Source of the DNA: Stenotrophomonas maltophilia
GTDB taxonomy: Bacteria > Pseudomonadota > Gammaproteobacteria > Xanthomonadales > Xanthomonadaceae
Direction of reading: 5' to 3'
Length of the DNA stretch: 64,000 nucleotides
Assembly (NCBI GenBank): GCA_002364755.1
Contig: DEZI01000023.1
Coordinates: 62,001-126,000 of the forward strand
Shown here: positions 8,650-17,092 of the stretch, in pieces
Layout of the letters: each line of letters starts with the position of its first letter
How positions within the stretch are numbered: position 1 is the stretch's first letter
The notes under the pieces: model-generated
Seen by the model: only the letters and a program-made list of their open reading frames with translations
Told to the model about the DNA's origin: nothing
The model's database searches: none
Made by a program: the position numbers and the translations under genes

Positions 8650-9270
8650 TCAGTGGCCCGGCTGCGGTGCCGGCTGCTGCTGCGGCGCGTTGCCGAAATC
8701 TACCGCCGGCGCGTTGGATATCTGGGCTTCGTTCTCGACGCTGAAGTTGGGCTTGGGCTGGTAGCCGAAGATCTTCGCGGTGACCAGCTGCGGGAACGAG
8801 CGGATGTAGGTGTTGTAGTCCTGCACCTGCTGGATGTAGCGGCCGCGGGCGACGGTGATGCGGTTCTCAGTGCCTTCCAGCTGCGCCTGCAGGTCGCGGA
8901 AGTTGGCGTCGGACTTCAGCACCGGATAGTTCTCGCTGACCACCAGCAGGCGCGACAGCGCGCTGCCCAGTTCGCCCTGCGCCTGCTGGAACTGCTTGAG
9001 CGAGGCTTCGTCATCGGCGTTGACGTTGATCTGGCCGACGCGCGAGCGGGCGTTGGTGACTTCGGTCAGCACGCGCTCTTCCTGGCTGGCGAAACCTTTG
9101 ACGGTCTGCACGAGGTTCGGCACCAGATCGGCGCGGCGCTTGTACTGGTTGAGCACTTCAGACCAGCTGGCCTTGACCGCCTCATCCTTCTGCTGGATGG
9201 CGTTGTAGCCGCAGCCGGAGAGCAGGGAGGCCATCAGCAGCAGGGGGAGGACGCGGGTGAGCAGGCGCAT
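8650..9270 (-). CDS. lemA: LemA family lipoprotein
   Basis: 206 residues from ATG 9270. The N-terminus is a lipoprotein signal with lipobox LLSGC (Cys at about residue 20), then the LemA core: GYNAIQQKDEAVKASWSEVL, RRADLVPNLVQTVKGFA and the motif SENYPVLKSDANF. LemA proteins are helical-bundle membrane-anchored proteins of uncertain role, often paired with TPM proteins and peptidases. A longer in-frame start exists up to 9456, but it would bury the lipobox inside the protein, so I reject it. The C-terminus is Gln/Pro-rich. Confidence 0.9.
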   Translation of the reverse strand: MRLLTRVLPLLLMASLLSGCGYNAIQQKDEAVKASWSEVLNQYKRRADLVPNLVQTVKGFASQEERVLTEVTNARSRVGQINVNADDEASLKQFQQAQGELGSALSRLLVVSENYPVLKSDANFRDLQAQLEGTENRITVARGRYIQQVQDYNTYIRSFPQLVTAKIFGYQPKPNFSVENEAQISNAPAVDFGNAPQQQPAPQPGH

Positions 9271-9395
9271 GGCGGGAGTTCCGGGTGGACTGGCTGCCGA
9301 GCATGCCATGGTTCGCGTTAACGCCAGCGTGCAGATCGGCCATCGGGCTGGGGCCCCCTCCGCGGTGGGTGTGTTTGCTGGATATCGGGGTTGGC

Positions 9396-9493
9396 CGGGA
9401 GGGTGGGTTGGCTGGGGGACGCTGCAAGTACGTCCCTGTAAGCTCGGTCGCCGCATCCATGCGGCTCACGCCCCCAGCCAACCCACCCTCCCG
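9396..9493. repeat. Structured inverted repeat, element 1
   Basis: Perfect 23-base arms at 9396-9418 and 9471-9493 (arm begins CGGGAGGGTGGG) enclose a 52-base centre. The centre carries its own small hairpin, CCGCAT-CC-ATGCGG at 9451-9464. The centre is clearly related to that of element 2 at 9627-9732 read in the opposite direction, while the outer arms are unrelated in sequence. Confidence 0.8.
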
Positions 9494-9626
9494 ACCATGG
9501 GCGGTTTATCGGCACCGCGGGAAAGATCAAAAAGAGCAAGAGCAAGAGCAAAAGCCAAAGCCCATGCTTCAGGCATTCGTGCCGACCAACGGTCGGCACC
9601 CACCAACAGCCGAGTGGACCTGTCGG

Positions 9627-9732
9627 GGGCGGGGCGGTGTGGGCTTGCAGGACCGCAGGCGCCATGGATGGCGCCTACGAGCCCCCATGGACGGGTTTAC
9701 GGCGTGTCCTGCAAGCCCACACCGCCCCGCCC
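9627..9732. repeat. Structured inverted repeat, element 2
   Basis: Perfect 26-base arms at 9627-9652 and 9707-9732 (arm begins GGGCGGGGCGG) enclose a 54-base centre. The inner hairpin is GGCGCCAT-GG-ATGGCGCC at 9659-9676. On the opposite strand the centre shares with element 1 the pattern ACGC.G.AA...CGTCC.TG...GCTCG followed by an ATCCATG hairpin. The family seems defined by the centre and by pairing of the arms, not by arm sequence. Confidence 0.8.
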
Positions 9733-9783
9733 AACCAGCAGAAAACCAGCACCGCTTTTGACGTTGACGTTGATTCTGCGGGT

Positions 9784-9802
9784 GCAGGGCTGCAAGCCCT
9801 GC
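9784..9802 (-). terminator. Terminator-like hairpin after MFS gene
   Basis: Stem GCAGGGCT / AGCCCTGC with a three-base loop, 17 bases beyond the MFS stop. There is no uridine run, so termination strength is uncertain. Confidence 0.4.
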
Positions 9803-9818
9803 CGGAACCCCACACCAT

Positions 9819-10979
9819 TCAACAAGCCTCAGCCACCGGCGCGCGCGTCCGCCCCAGCCACGCCAGCAGCAACCCCGACACCGCCAGCAGGCCACCGGCC
9901 ACCGGAATCGCCGCATACCCCAGGCCCGCGCTGATCACCGCACCGCCCAGCGCCGCACCCACCGCGTTGCCCAGGTTGAACGCACCGACGTTGATCGACG
10001 ACGCCAGGCCCGGCGCCTCGCTCGCCACCTGCATCACCCGGATCTGCAGCGGCGGCACCAGGGCAAAGGTCGCCGCACCGAACAGCAGGACACCGAGCGC
10101 CGCCGTGGCGTGGCTCATGAAGGCCAGCGGCAGCACGAACATCAGCACCGCCAGCACGGCCAACAGGATGCGCGTGGCACCGTCCAGCGACCAGTCGGCC
10201 ATGCGCCCGCCGATGCCATTGCCGACGGTGAAGCCGATGCCGATCAGTGCCAGCGACATCGCAATGAATGCATTCGACGCGCCCGTCAGTTCGCTCAGTA
10301 CCGGGGCCACGTAGGTGTAGAGGGTGAACATCGCACCGGCACCCAGCACCGTGGTGGCCATCGCCAGCAGCACCTGCGGCTGCAGGATCGCGCGTATCTC
10401 GCGACGCACGTCCGGGCGCGCATCCGGCGCCGACGCCGGCAGCGCCAGACCCAATGCGGTGATTGCCACCAGGCCCAGTATCGCCGTACCGGCGAAGGAC
10501 AGGCGCCAGCCCAGCTGCTGGCCGACCCAGGTGGCCAGCGGCACGCCACCGATGTTGGCGATGGTCAGGCCCATGAACATGGTCGCCACCGCTGCCGCCT
10601 GCTTCTCCTTCGGTACCAGGCTGGCGGCGACCACGGCACCGATGCCGAAGAACGCGCCATGGTTGAGGCTGGTGACCAGGCGTGACAGCAGCAGCAGGCC
10701 GTAGTTCGGCGCCAGCGCCGACAGCAGGTTGCCGACCACGAAGATCGACATCAGCAGCATCAGCGCGGTGCGCTTGCCGAACCGCCCCATCAACAGGGTC
10801 ATCACCGGTGCGCCCAGCATCACGCCGACGGCATAGGCGGTGATCAGCATGCCGGCGGAAGGAATGCTCACGCCCACGCCATCGGCGATGACTGGCAACA
10901 GGCCCATCGGGGCGAACTCGGTGGTGCCGATGGCGAAGGCGCCGACGGCGAGGGCCAGCAGTGCGGCTCTGGAATTCAT
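9819..10979 (-). CDS. MFS efflux transporter, DHA1/YdhP-AraJ type
   Basis: 386 residues with twelve predicted membrane helices. N-terminal block FAIGTTEFAPMGLLP in helix 1 is typical of the YdhP/AraJ subgroup of drug:proton antiporters; the cytoplasmic loop motif after helix 2 reads GRFGKR. The C-terminal half contains FGAATFALVPPLQIRVM and the NVGAFNLGNAVGAALGG helix. The substrate cannot be inferred; homologues export sugars, purine derivatives or drugs. The gene stands alone, with structured repeats downstream and about 100 bases of leader upstream. The N-terminus MNSRAALLALAVG gives the normal family start. Confidence 0.88.
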   Translation of the reverse strand: MNSRAALLALAVGAFAIGTTEFAPMGLLPVIADGVGVSIPSAGMLITAYAVGVMLGAPVMTLLMGRFGKRTALMLLMSIFVVGNLLSALAPNYGLLLLSRLVTSLNHGAFFGIGAVVAASLVPKEKQAAAVATMFMGLTIANIGGVPLATWVGQQLGWRLSFAGTAILGLVAITALGLALPASAPDARPDVRREIRAILQPQVLLAMATTVLGAGAMFTLYTYVAPVLSELTGASNAFIAMSLALIGIGFTVGNGIGGRMADWSLDGATRILLAVLAVLMFVLPLAFMSHATAALGVLLFGAATFALVPPLQIRVMQVASEAPGLASSINVGAFNLGNAVGAALGGAVISAGLGYAAIPVAGGLLAVSGLLLAWLGRTRAPVAEAC

Positions 10980-11099
10980 GGGGGTTCCTGTGGGGAGGAA
11001 ACGGAAGGCTGCGTAGCCTGCGCGCTTTGCCGCCGCCGATTAAGCCTCGCCGCGGGAAAACAGTGTTGACCCCGGTTCACAGGTGGCGGGAACCGCCCC

Positions 11100-11161
11100 G
11101 CCGGGCATCGCCCGGCGCTACCAGACCACGCCACGAGCGGTAGCACCGGGCCATGCCCGGC
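11100..11161. repeat. Inverted pair of SMAG-type palindromes
   Basis: GCCGGGCATCGCCCGGCGCTAC at 11100-11121 faces GTAGCACCGGGCCATGCCCGGC at 11140-11161. The stem type GCGCCGGGC recurs at 13343, 13473, 55441 and 63475. Confidence 0.8.
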
Positions 11162-11184
11162 GAGCGCAGCGGCCCCGATAACGC

Positions 11185-11211
11185 AGGACCCCCGGCAGTG
11201 CCGGGGGTCCT
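11185..11211 (-). terminator. Strong hairpin downstream of terC
   Basis: A 12-base-pair stem, AGGACCCCCGGC / GCCGGGGGTCCT, with a three-base loop, 26 bases past the TerC stop. It is followed by a weakly T-rich stretch on the minus strand. It probably ends the terC transcript. Confidence 0.6.
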
Positions 11212-11237
11212 GGGTTGCATGCGTGGCAGAAGCCCGT

Positions 11238-11987
11238 TTACCAGTTGCCGGCGCCCGGCACGTGGTGGTCGCGTGCGCGGCGGCGCATCAGCAGGTTCAG
11301 CCATTCCACCAGCACCGAGAAGCCCATCGCGGCGTAGATGTAGGGCTTGGGCACGTGCACGTCCAGGCCGTCCAGGATCAGCACCGCACCGATCAGCAGG
11401 ATGAAGGCCAGGGCCAGCATCTTCACCGTCGGGTTGGCATCGATGAAGCGGCCCAGCGGGTTGGCGGCCAGCAGCATCACCAGCACCGACAGCAGGATGG
11501 CGGCGACCATTACCGGGATGTGGTCGGCAATGCCGACGGCGGTGATGACCGAGTCCAGCGAGAACACGATGTCGATGACCGCGATCTGCGCGATGACGTA
11601 GCCGAACACGGCCGAGGCCTTGGTGGTGCTGGGGTCTTCATCCTCGCCACCGCTGATCAGCTCCTTGATCTCCATGAAGCCCTTGATGATCAGGAACAGG
11701 CCACCGACGATCAGCACCAGGTCGCGGATGGAGATGCCCATGCCGGCCACGGTGAACAGGTTGGCCGCCATGTGCGCCAGGTAGGCCAGCGATACCAGCA
11801 GGCCGATGCGGGTGATGCAGGCCACGGCAATGCCGAGCTTGCGCGCGAACGGGCGACGCTCTTCCGGCAGCTTGCTGACGGCGATGGAGATGAACACCAG
11901 GTTGTCGATGCCGAGCACGATTTCCAGGGCGCTGAGGGTGAACAGGGTTACCCAGGCGTTGGGGTCGGCGAGAAACTCAAAGGACAT
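11238..11987 (-). CDS. TerC family integral membrane protein
   Basis: 249 residues with about seven hydrophobic segments. TerC signatures are ALEIVLGIDNLVFISIAV, with the conserved acidic ELVLGIDN-type motif in helix 1, and IDIVFSLDSVITAVG in a later helix; both contain the aspartates thought to bind metal. TerC/Alx-type proteins are associated with manganese export, pH response and co-translational metal loading of secreted enzymes. The classical tellurite cluster (terZABDEF) is not present, so a housekeeping metal role is more likely than tellurite resistance. Confidence 0.9.
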   Translation of the reverse strand: MSFEFLADPNAWVTLFTLSALEIVLGIDNLVFISIAVSKLPEERRPFARKLGIAVACITRIGLLVSLAYLAHMAANLFTVAGMGISIRDLVLIVGGLFLIIKGFMEIKELISGGEDEDPSTTKASAVFGYVIAQIAVIDIVFSLDSVITAVGIADHIPVMVAAILLSVLVMLLAANPLGRFIDANPTVKMLALAFILLIGAVLILDGLDVHVPKPYIYAAMGFSVLVEWLNLLMRRRARDHHVPGAGNW

Positions 11988-12020
11988 GGAGACTCTTCAG
12001 GGCAGTGGGGGAATGGGGGT

Positions 12021-12416
12021 TCAGGCGTACGTGCCGCCCAGCAGGTGGGGCACCACGACCAGTGCCCAGCACAGCAGCACGTTCATCATCAGCACGAACA
12101 CTGCTGCCGAGCCCATGTCCTTGGCGCGGCCAGCCAGCTCGTGGATCTCGGCGCCGTAGCGCTCGATCACCGCTTCGATGGCCGAGTTGGCCAGTTCCAT
12201 CGCCAGCACCAGCAGCATCGAGCCGATCATCAGCGCGCGCTCGACCGGAGTCTGGCCCAGCCACAGCGCCAGCGGGGTCAGCACGACCAGAAGGTAGACC
12301 TCCAGCCGGAACGAAGACTCGTGCAGCCAGGCGGCGCGCAGGCCCTGCCAGGACCAGCGCGCGGCCTGGAAGATGCGCCGCGGGCCGCGGGGCATGTGGC
12401 CGAACTGATCAGCCAC
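12021..12416 (-). CDS. dgkA: Diacylglycerol kinase DgkA
   Basis: Small trimeric inner-membrane kinase that phosphorylates diacylglycerol released during membrane-derived oligosaccharide synthesis. The C-terminal two thirds match the family: AMELANSAIEAVIERYG, HELAGRAKDMGSAAVF with the catalytic Glu and metal-binding residues, and three membrane helices. I chose GTG 12416 (131 residues), which gives a normal family length. TTG 12476 would add 20 residues with no family match, and ATG 12392 would be slightly short. No clear Shine-Dalgarno decides between them. Confidence 0.88.
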   Translation of the reverse strand: MADQFGHMPRGPRRIFQAARWSWQGLRAAWLHESSFRLEVYLLVVLTPLALWLGQTPVERALMIGSMLLVLAMELANSAIEAVIERYGAEIHELAGRAKDMGSAAVFVLMMNVLLCWALVVVPHLLGGTYA

Positions 12417-12593
12417 GAGGGAAATATCCAGCAACAGGGGCGCGGCGCAGCGACCGCTCAGACGCACGGCAGGCAATCATGGGTGCACAGGAATGGGCAG
12501 ACAGCCCCCATTTTGCCACAAGGGCGACAGCAGCAGCCCTCGGCGGCCGGCCAACGACCCGCCATGGGCAAGCGCAGCACGGCGGCGAACTCC

Positions 12594-12599
12594 TATGAT
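12594..12599 (+). promoter_or_regulatory. Possible -10 box of the SGNH hydrolase gene
   Basis: TATGAT, 30 bases ahead of the ATG at 12630. No convincing -35 is visible at the right distance. The 200 bases between dgkA and the hydrolase start contain nothing else I recognise. Confidence 0.35.
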
Positions 12600-12629
12600 G
12601 GGTGTCCCCTGCCCTTGCTGGAGCCGCTG

Positions 12630-13331
12630 ATGACACTCGCCCGTACCTGTCTGCTGTCGCTTGGATTGCTGACCCTGGCCCCGCTGGCCCAGGCGTTGAG
12701 CCCGCCGGCCGCGCCGCACGTGCCCGACCAGGTGTCCAATGTGGCCTGGGAAGGCGACATTGCCAGCTTCCTCAAGGCCGACCAGGGCAACCCGCCGCCG
12801 CGCGGGGGCATCGAGTTCATCGGCAGCTCCTCGATCCGCTTCTGGGAGAGCCTGGCCGAGGACTTCCCGGGCCAGCCGGTGTTCAACCGTGGCTTCGGTG
12901 GTTCGGAAGTGCGCGACAGCACCTGGTATGCCGACCAGATCGTGGTGCCGTATGCGCCGTGCAAGGTGTTCTTCTACGCTGGCGACAACGATCTCAACAG
13001 CGGCCGCAGCGCCACCCAGGTGCGCGATGACGTGGTGGCCTTCGTGCAGCGCGTGCACCGCGACCTGCCGAAGACCAAGGTCGAATACCTGTCGATCAAG
13101 CCCAGCCCGTCGCGCGCGCACCTGCTGCCGGCGATCAACCAGGCCAACGCGATGATCAAGGCCGCCCTGGCCAAGCTGCCCAACGCCGGCTACACCGACA
13201 TCTACACCCCGATGCTGGGCGCCGATGGCCAGCCGGATGCGAAGCTGTTCCGCGAGGACATGCTGCACATGACCCCGGCCGGCTATGCGATCTGGACCAA
13301 GGCCGTGGCGCCGAAGGTCACCTGCCGCTGA
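12630..13331 (+). CDS. Secreted SGNH/GDSL-type hydrolase
   Basis: 233 residues with a signal peptide (LLSLGLLTLAPLAQALS). The SGNH blocks are IEFIGSSSIRFWESL, where the usual GDS reads GSS and the second serine-rich position carries the nucleophile, then NRGFGGSEVRD (block II Gly), FFYAGDNDLNSG (block III Asn) and EDMLHMTPAGYAIW (the Asp-x-x-His block). This subtype is common in Xanthomonadaceae and is presumed to deacylate lipids or sugar esters in the periplasm. ATG 12630 follows GGAG by six bases. The substrate is unknown. Confidence 0.85.
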   Translation: MTLARTCLLSLGLLTLAPLAQALSPPAAPHVPDQVSNVAWEGDIASFLKADQGNPPPRGGIEFIGSSSIRFWESLAEDFPGQPVFNRGFGGSEVRDSTWYADQIVVPYAPCKVFFYAGDNDLNSGRSATQVRDDVVAFVQRVHRDLPKTKVEYLSIKPSPSRAHLLPAINQANAMIKAALAKLPNAGYTDIYTPMLGADGQPDAKLFREDMLHMTPAGYAIWTKAVAPKVTCR

Positions 13332-13342
13332 GGCGGCATGGT

Positions 13343-13494
13343 CGCCGGGCACGGCCCGGCGCTACCGCATCCACGCATGGCGTGGATCTACTGCAGATCG
13401 CGGCTGTCGGTCAGTCGCCGGGCATGGCTCAGCGCCACCTCATTCGCGCATCGCGTGGATCCACCGCGGACGGTAGCGCCGGGCCATGCCCGGC
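13343..13494. repeat. Cluster of three SMAG-type palindromes
   Basis: Units at 13343-13364 (ends CTAC), 13369-13391 (ATCCACGCATGGCGTGGATCTAC-type) and 13473-13494 (starts GTAG). They lie between the convergent hydrolase and histidine kinase genes, where they may block read-through. Confidence 0.8.
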
Positions 13495-13501
13495 GTCGGG
13501 A

Positions 13502-14773
13502 TCAGCGGAAAACGACCGTCGCTTCGGTGCCCTTGCCCGGCTCGCTGGCGAGGCTGACCTTCCAGCCGAAGCGGTCGCACAGCCGGCGCACGATCGACAG
13601 GCCCAGGCCGGTACCCTGCGGGCGATCCGGTTCGGCGCGGTAGAACGGCTCGAACGCGCGGGCCAGCGCCTCGGCCGACATGCCGATGCCGGTATCACGC
13701 ACCACCACCCGGTCAGAGTCGACCTGCACGTCGATGCGGCCTTCGTCGGTGTAGTTGCAGGCGTTGCGCACCAGGTTGCTGACCACCACCTGCAGCACCC
13801 GCGGCGGCGCGTGCAGCTGCACCGGGCCGGCGCTGTGCAGGTGCACCGCCACCGGGCGGTTGCCCAGCAGTTCGTTGGCGTTGTCCACTTCGTAGCGGAC
13901 AATGTCGTTGACATCGAACAGCTCGATCTGCGGCTCGATGTCGGCCTCGCGGGCCAGGATCAGGAACGCATCGATCACCGCTTCCATGTCCCGCCCGGCG
14001 CGCTGGATGCGCTGCAGGCTGCGGCGCAGGCGCGGTTCCAGGGTCTCATCGCCCAGCGCCATGTCGCTGGCCACGCGGATCACGGTCAGCGGCGTACGCA
14101 GTTCGTGGCTGGCATCGCGGGTGAAGTTGCGCTCGCGTGCCACATGGTCGGTGACCCGGTTGGCCAGTGAGTGCAGCGCCGCCGCCAGCTGGCGGGTCTC
14201 GCCCTGCATGTCGGCCGGCAGCTTGTCCGGCTCCAGATCGGCCGCCTCGGGGTGGCCGGGGTCCCAGCGCGACACCCGCCGCGCCAGCCAGTTCACCGGC
14301 GACACCAGGCGCTTGGACGCGCGGTAGGTCACCCAGCTGGCGCCGTAGACGGCCAGCAGGGTCAGCAGCACCGGCACAATGCCGAACCAGAAGGCCAGCA
14401 TTTCCGCGCGCGAGCGCAGGAACACCAGGTACAGGCGGCCCTGCGGCCGGGCATCGACCAGCACCAGCTGGTCATCGCCGGGCAGTTCATGGAAACCGGG
14501 TTCGAGCGTGCGCAGATTGGCCGGCAGCGACAGGCTGGAGCGCCCGCGCTCGAGCAGGTAGCCGCGGATGTTCTGGGTATTGGGCGGCGGCTGCGCGGGC
14601 GAGGCCTCGTGCAGCGTCCAGTAGTAGGCGGCCTCTTCGCGCAGGGCGGCGCCCACCAGGCTGTGCTTGATCACCAGCGAGACCAGCCAGGCGCCCAGCA
14701 GGATGCCTACGCTGGCCAGCACTGCCTGCAGGATGAAAGCGATACGGATCTTGCGCGGCAGGCCGTGCGGCAT
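13502..14773 (-). CDS. Two-component sensor histidine kinase (partner of 14924-15637)
   Basis: 423 residues. Transmembrane helix 1 is around residues 10-35, followed by a periplasmic sensor of about 90 residues, helix 2 around 127-150, a HAMP-like linker, then HisKA with FTRDASHELRTPL (phospho-acceptor His223). The HATPase domain has NLVRNACNYT (N-box, about 336), DTGIG (360-364) and GTGLGL (387-392), so all catalytic boxes are intact. It lies downstream of its response regulator with a 150-base gap containing a hairpin. The closest paralogue in the window is the kinase at 49689. The signal is unknown. Confidence 0.9.
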   Translation of the reverse strand: MPHGLPRKIRIAFILQAVLASVGILLGAWLVSLVIKHSLVGAALREEAAYYWTLHEASPAQPPPNTQNIRGYLLERGRSSLSLPANLRTLEPGFHELPGDDQLVLVDARPQGRLYLVFLRSRAEMLAFWFGIVPVLLTLLAVYGASWVTYRASKRLVSPVNWLARRVSRWDPGHPEAADLEPDKLPADMQGETRQLAAALHSLANRVTDHVARERNFTRDASHELRTPLTVIRVASDMALGDETLEPRLRRSLQRIQRAGRDMEAVIDAFLILAREADIEPQIELFDVNDIVRYEVDNANELLGNRPVAVHLHSAGPVQLHAPPRVLQVVVSNLVRNACNYTDEGRIDVQVDSDRVVVRDTGIGMSAEALARAFEPFYRAEPDRPQGTGLGLSIVRRLCDRFGWKVSLASEPGKGTEATVVFR

Positions 14774-14880
14774 TGCGGGGTCCCGGTTGAAGCGCTGCGA
14801 TTATAGGCAGCGCGCCGTGCCGGCGACGTGCACGGAGGGTGATACCCCCTGCAGCCAACAGCCCGTTCCCTGCCCCGCGA

Positions 14881-14896
14881 CCCGGCCGAAGCCGGG
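14881..14896 (-). promoter_or_regulatory. Intercistronic hairpin between response regulator and kinase
   Basis: Stem CCCGGC/GCCGGG closed by a CGAA tetraloop, in the 150-base gap between the regulator stop (14924) and the kinase start (14773). It could attenuate kinase expression or protect the upstream mRNA. There is no uridine run. Confidence 0.35.
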
Positions 14897-14923
14897 GCGG
14901 GCCTGTTCCTGTACCGGCACTGC

Positions 14924-15637
14924 TCAAGCCATGGGCTGGGCGATGTCGGCGATGCGATAACCGGCGCTCTGCACGGTGTGCAGCAGCGGACGGTCGAACG
15001 GCTTGTCGATGATCTTGCGCAGGTTGTACAGATGGCTGCGCAGGGTGTCCGAATCCGGCAGCCCGTTGCCCCAGATCTCGCGTTCGATTTCCTGGCGGGT
15101 GACCACACGGGGCGATTCCCGCATCAGGATGGTCAGCAGGCGCAGGCCGATCGGCGAAAGCTGCAGTTCGGTACCGGCGCGGGTGGCCCGCATGCTGACC
15201 GGATCGAGCACCAGGTCGGCGACCTTGAGCACTTCCGAACCGACCTGGCGACGTTCGCGGCGGATCAGCGCGCGCAGGCGGGCTTCCAGTTCCTGGATGG
15301 CGAACGGATTGGTCAGGTAGTCATCGGCACCAAACCCCAGGCCGGTGAGCTTGTCGTCCAGCGTGTCACGCGCGGTCAGCATCAGCACCGGCGTCGACTT
15401 GCGGGCATCGTTGCGCAGGCGGCGGCACACTTCGATGCCATCCAGGCGCGGCAGCATCAGGTCCAGCACGACCACGTCGTAGCTGTTTTCAGCGGCCAGA
15501 CGGTAGCCGTCCAGGCCATCCTGCGCATAGTCCACCTCGAAGCCACGGCCTTCCAGGTATTCGCCGATCATCTCGGAGATGTTGCGGTTGTCCTCGACCA
15601 CCAGCACCAAGCCGGAAGTCTCCTTCGTCTGACGCAT
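14924..15637 (-). CDS. OmpR-family response regulator with atypical receiver
   Basis: 237 residues from ATG 15637, which is preceded by AGAGGT at a good distance; an upstream in-frame start at 15670 lacks one. The receiver has the acidic pair E15-D16, phospho-acceptor D59 in VVVLDLMLP, and switch T88 in LMLTARD. The invariant lysine that normally follows (DDYLxKPF) is replaced: the text reads DDYLTNPF with Asn110. The DNA-binding winged helix includes SDTLRSHLYNLRKIIDKPF and ends with HTVQSAGYRI. It is probably co-transcribed with the kinase at 13502-14773. Confidence 0.92.
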   Translation of the reverse strand: MRQTKETSGLVLVVEDNRNISEMIGEYLEGRGFEVDYAQDGLDGYRLAAENSYDVVVLDLMLPRLDGIEVCRRLRNDARKSTPVLMLTARDTLDDKLTGLGFGADDYLTNPFAIQELEARLRALIRRERRQVGSEVLKVADLVLDPVSMRATRAGTELQLSPIGLRLLTILMRESPRVVTRQEIEREIWGNGLPDSDTLRSHLYNLRKIIDKPFDRPLLHTVQSAGYRIADIAQPMA

Positions 15638-15724
15638 GTGAGTACCTCTTTCTTCAGCTTTGTGAAACATGCCCGATCGACGGTGGACGCGATGTGAAGT
15701 TCCGTCAAGACGCCGAAAAAAGTT

Positions 15725-16342
15725 TCACAGCAGGGGTTCGAGCAGCGGCCAGACGTTGTCCAGCACCTTCGGCTGGGCCTGCGCGGTAGGGTGCAGGCCG
15801 TCTGCCTGCATCAGCCCCGGCTGCAGGGCCACGCCCTCCAGCAGGAACGGCAGCAGCGGCACCTGGTACCTGTCGGCCAGCGCGCGGTAGGCGGCGGCCA
15901 GGCGCTGGCGGTAGGCCGGGCCGTAGTTGGGCGGCACGTCGATGCCCAGCAGCAGCACCTTGGCGCCGGCGGCGCGGCTGGCCAGCAGCATCTTTTCCAG
16001 GTTGCCCTGCACCTGCGCCGGGGTCAGCCCACGCAGGGCATCGTTGCCGCCCAGGGCAATGACCACGACGGTCGGCTTCTCCTTGGCCAGCAGGCCCGGC
16101 AGGCGGGTCAGCGCGCCGGCGGTGGTTTCCCCGCTCATGCTGGCGTTGACGATGCGGGGCGGGGATTTCGACTGCTGCCTGACCCGCTTGTCGAGCAGGG
16201 TGACCCAGCCTGCCTCGGCCGGGATATTGTGGGCAGCACTGAGGCTGTCACCGAGCACCAGCACCGTGCCCGCCGGACCTTTGGCACACGCCAGCCCGGA
16301 CCACAGCAGCAACCCTAGCAGCAGCACCATCATCGTGCCGGC

Positions 16343-16369
<27 letters not shown>
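15725..16369 (-). CDS. tesA: TesA-like multifunctional esterase / acyl-CoA thioesterase I
   Basis: 214 residues with a secretory signal (MVLLLGLLLWSGLACAKG), then the SGNH hydrolase core: VLVLGDSLSAAHN with the catalytic Ser in GDSLS, NASMSGETTAGAL, VIALGGNDALRG and ADGLHPTAQAQ (Asp-x-x-His). This matches E. coli TesA/arylesterase, a periplasmic lysophospholipase/thioesterase. ATG 16369 has AGGAGA a few bases ahead. It is divergent from the ABC genes ybbA-ybbP, exactly as tesA is in E. coli, which strengthens the assignment. The longer open frame upstream (to 17041) is antisense to ybbA. Confidence 0.9.

Positions 16370-17088
<719 letters not shown>

Positions 17089-17092
<4 letters not shown>

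Larger units (their letters stand above)
9271..9818. other. 548-base gene-free region rich in structured repeats
   Basis: No credible gene on either strand. It holds two large inverted repeats (9396-9493 and 9627-9732, described separately), a SMAG-like palindrome at 9579-9599 (stem GTGCCGACC), three tandem AAGAGC hexamers at 9532-9549, and a terminator-like hairpin at 9784-9802 behind the MFS gene. Base composition between the hexamers and the palindrome is less GC-rich than the surrounding genes. Confidence 0.7.

Noticed and set aside
11238..11987. TerC as tellurite-resistance island
   Set aside because: No terZ, terA, terB, terD or terE relatives are adjacent; a housekeeping metal role is more likely.
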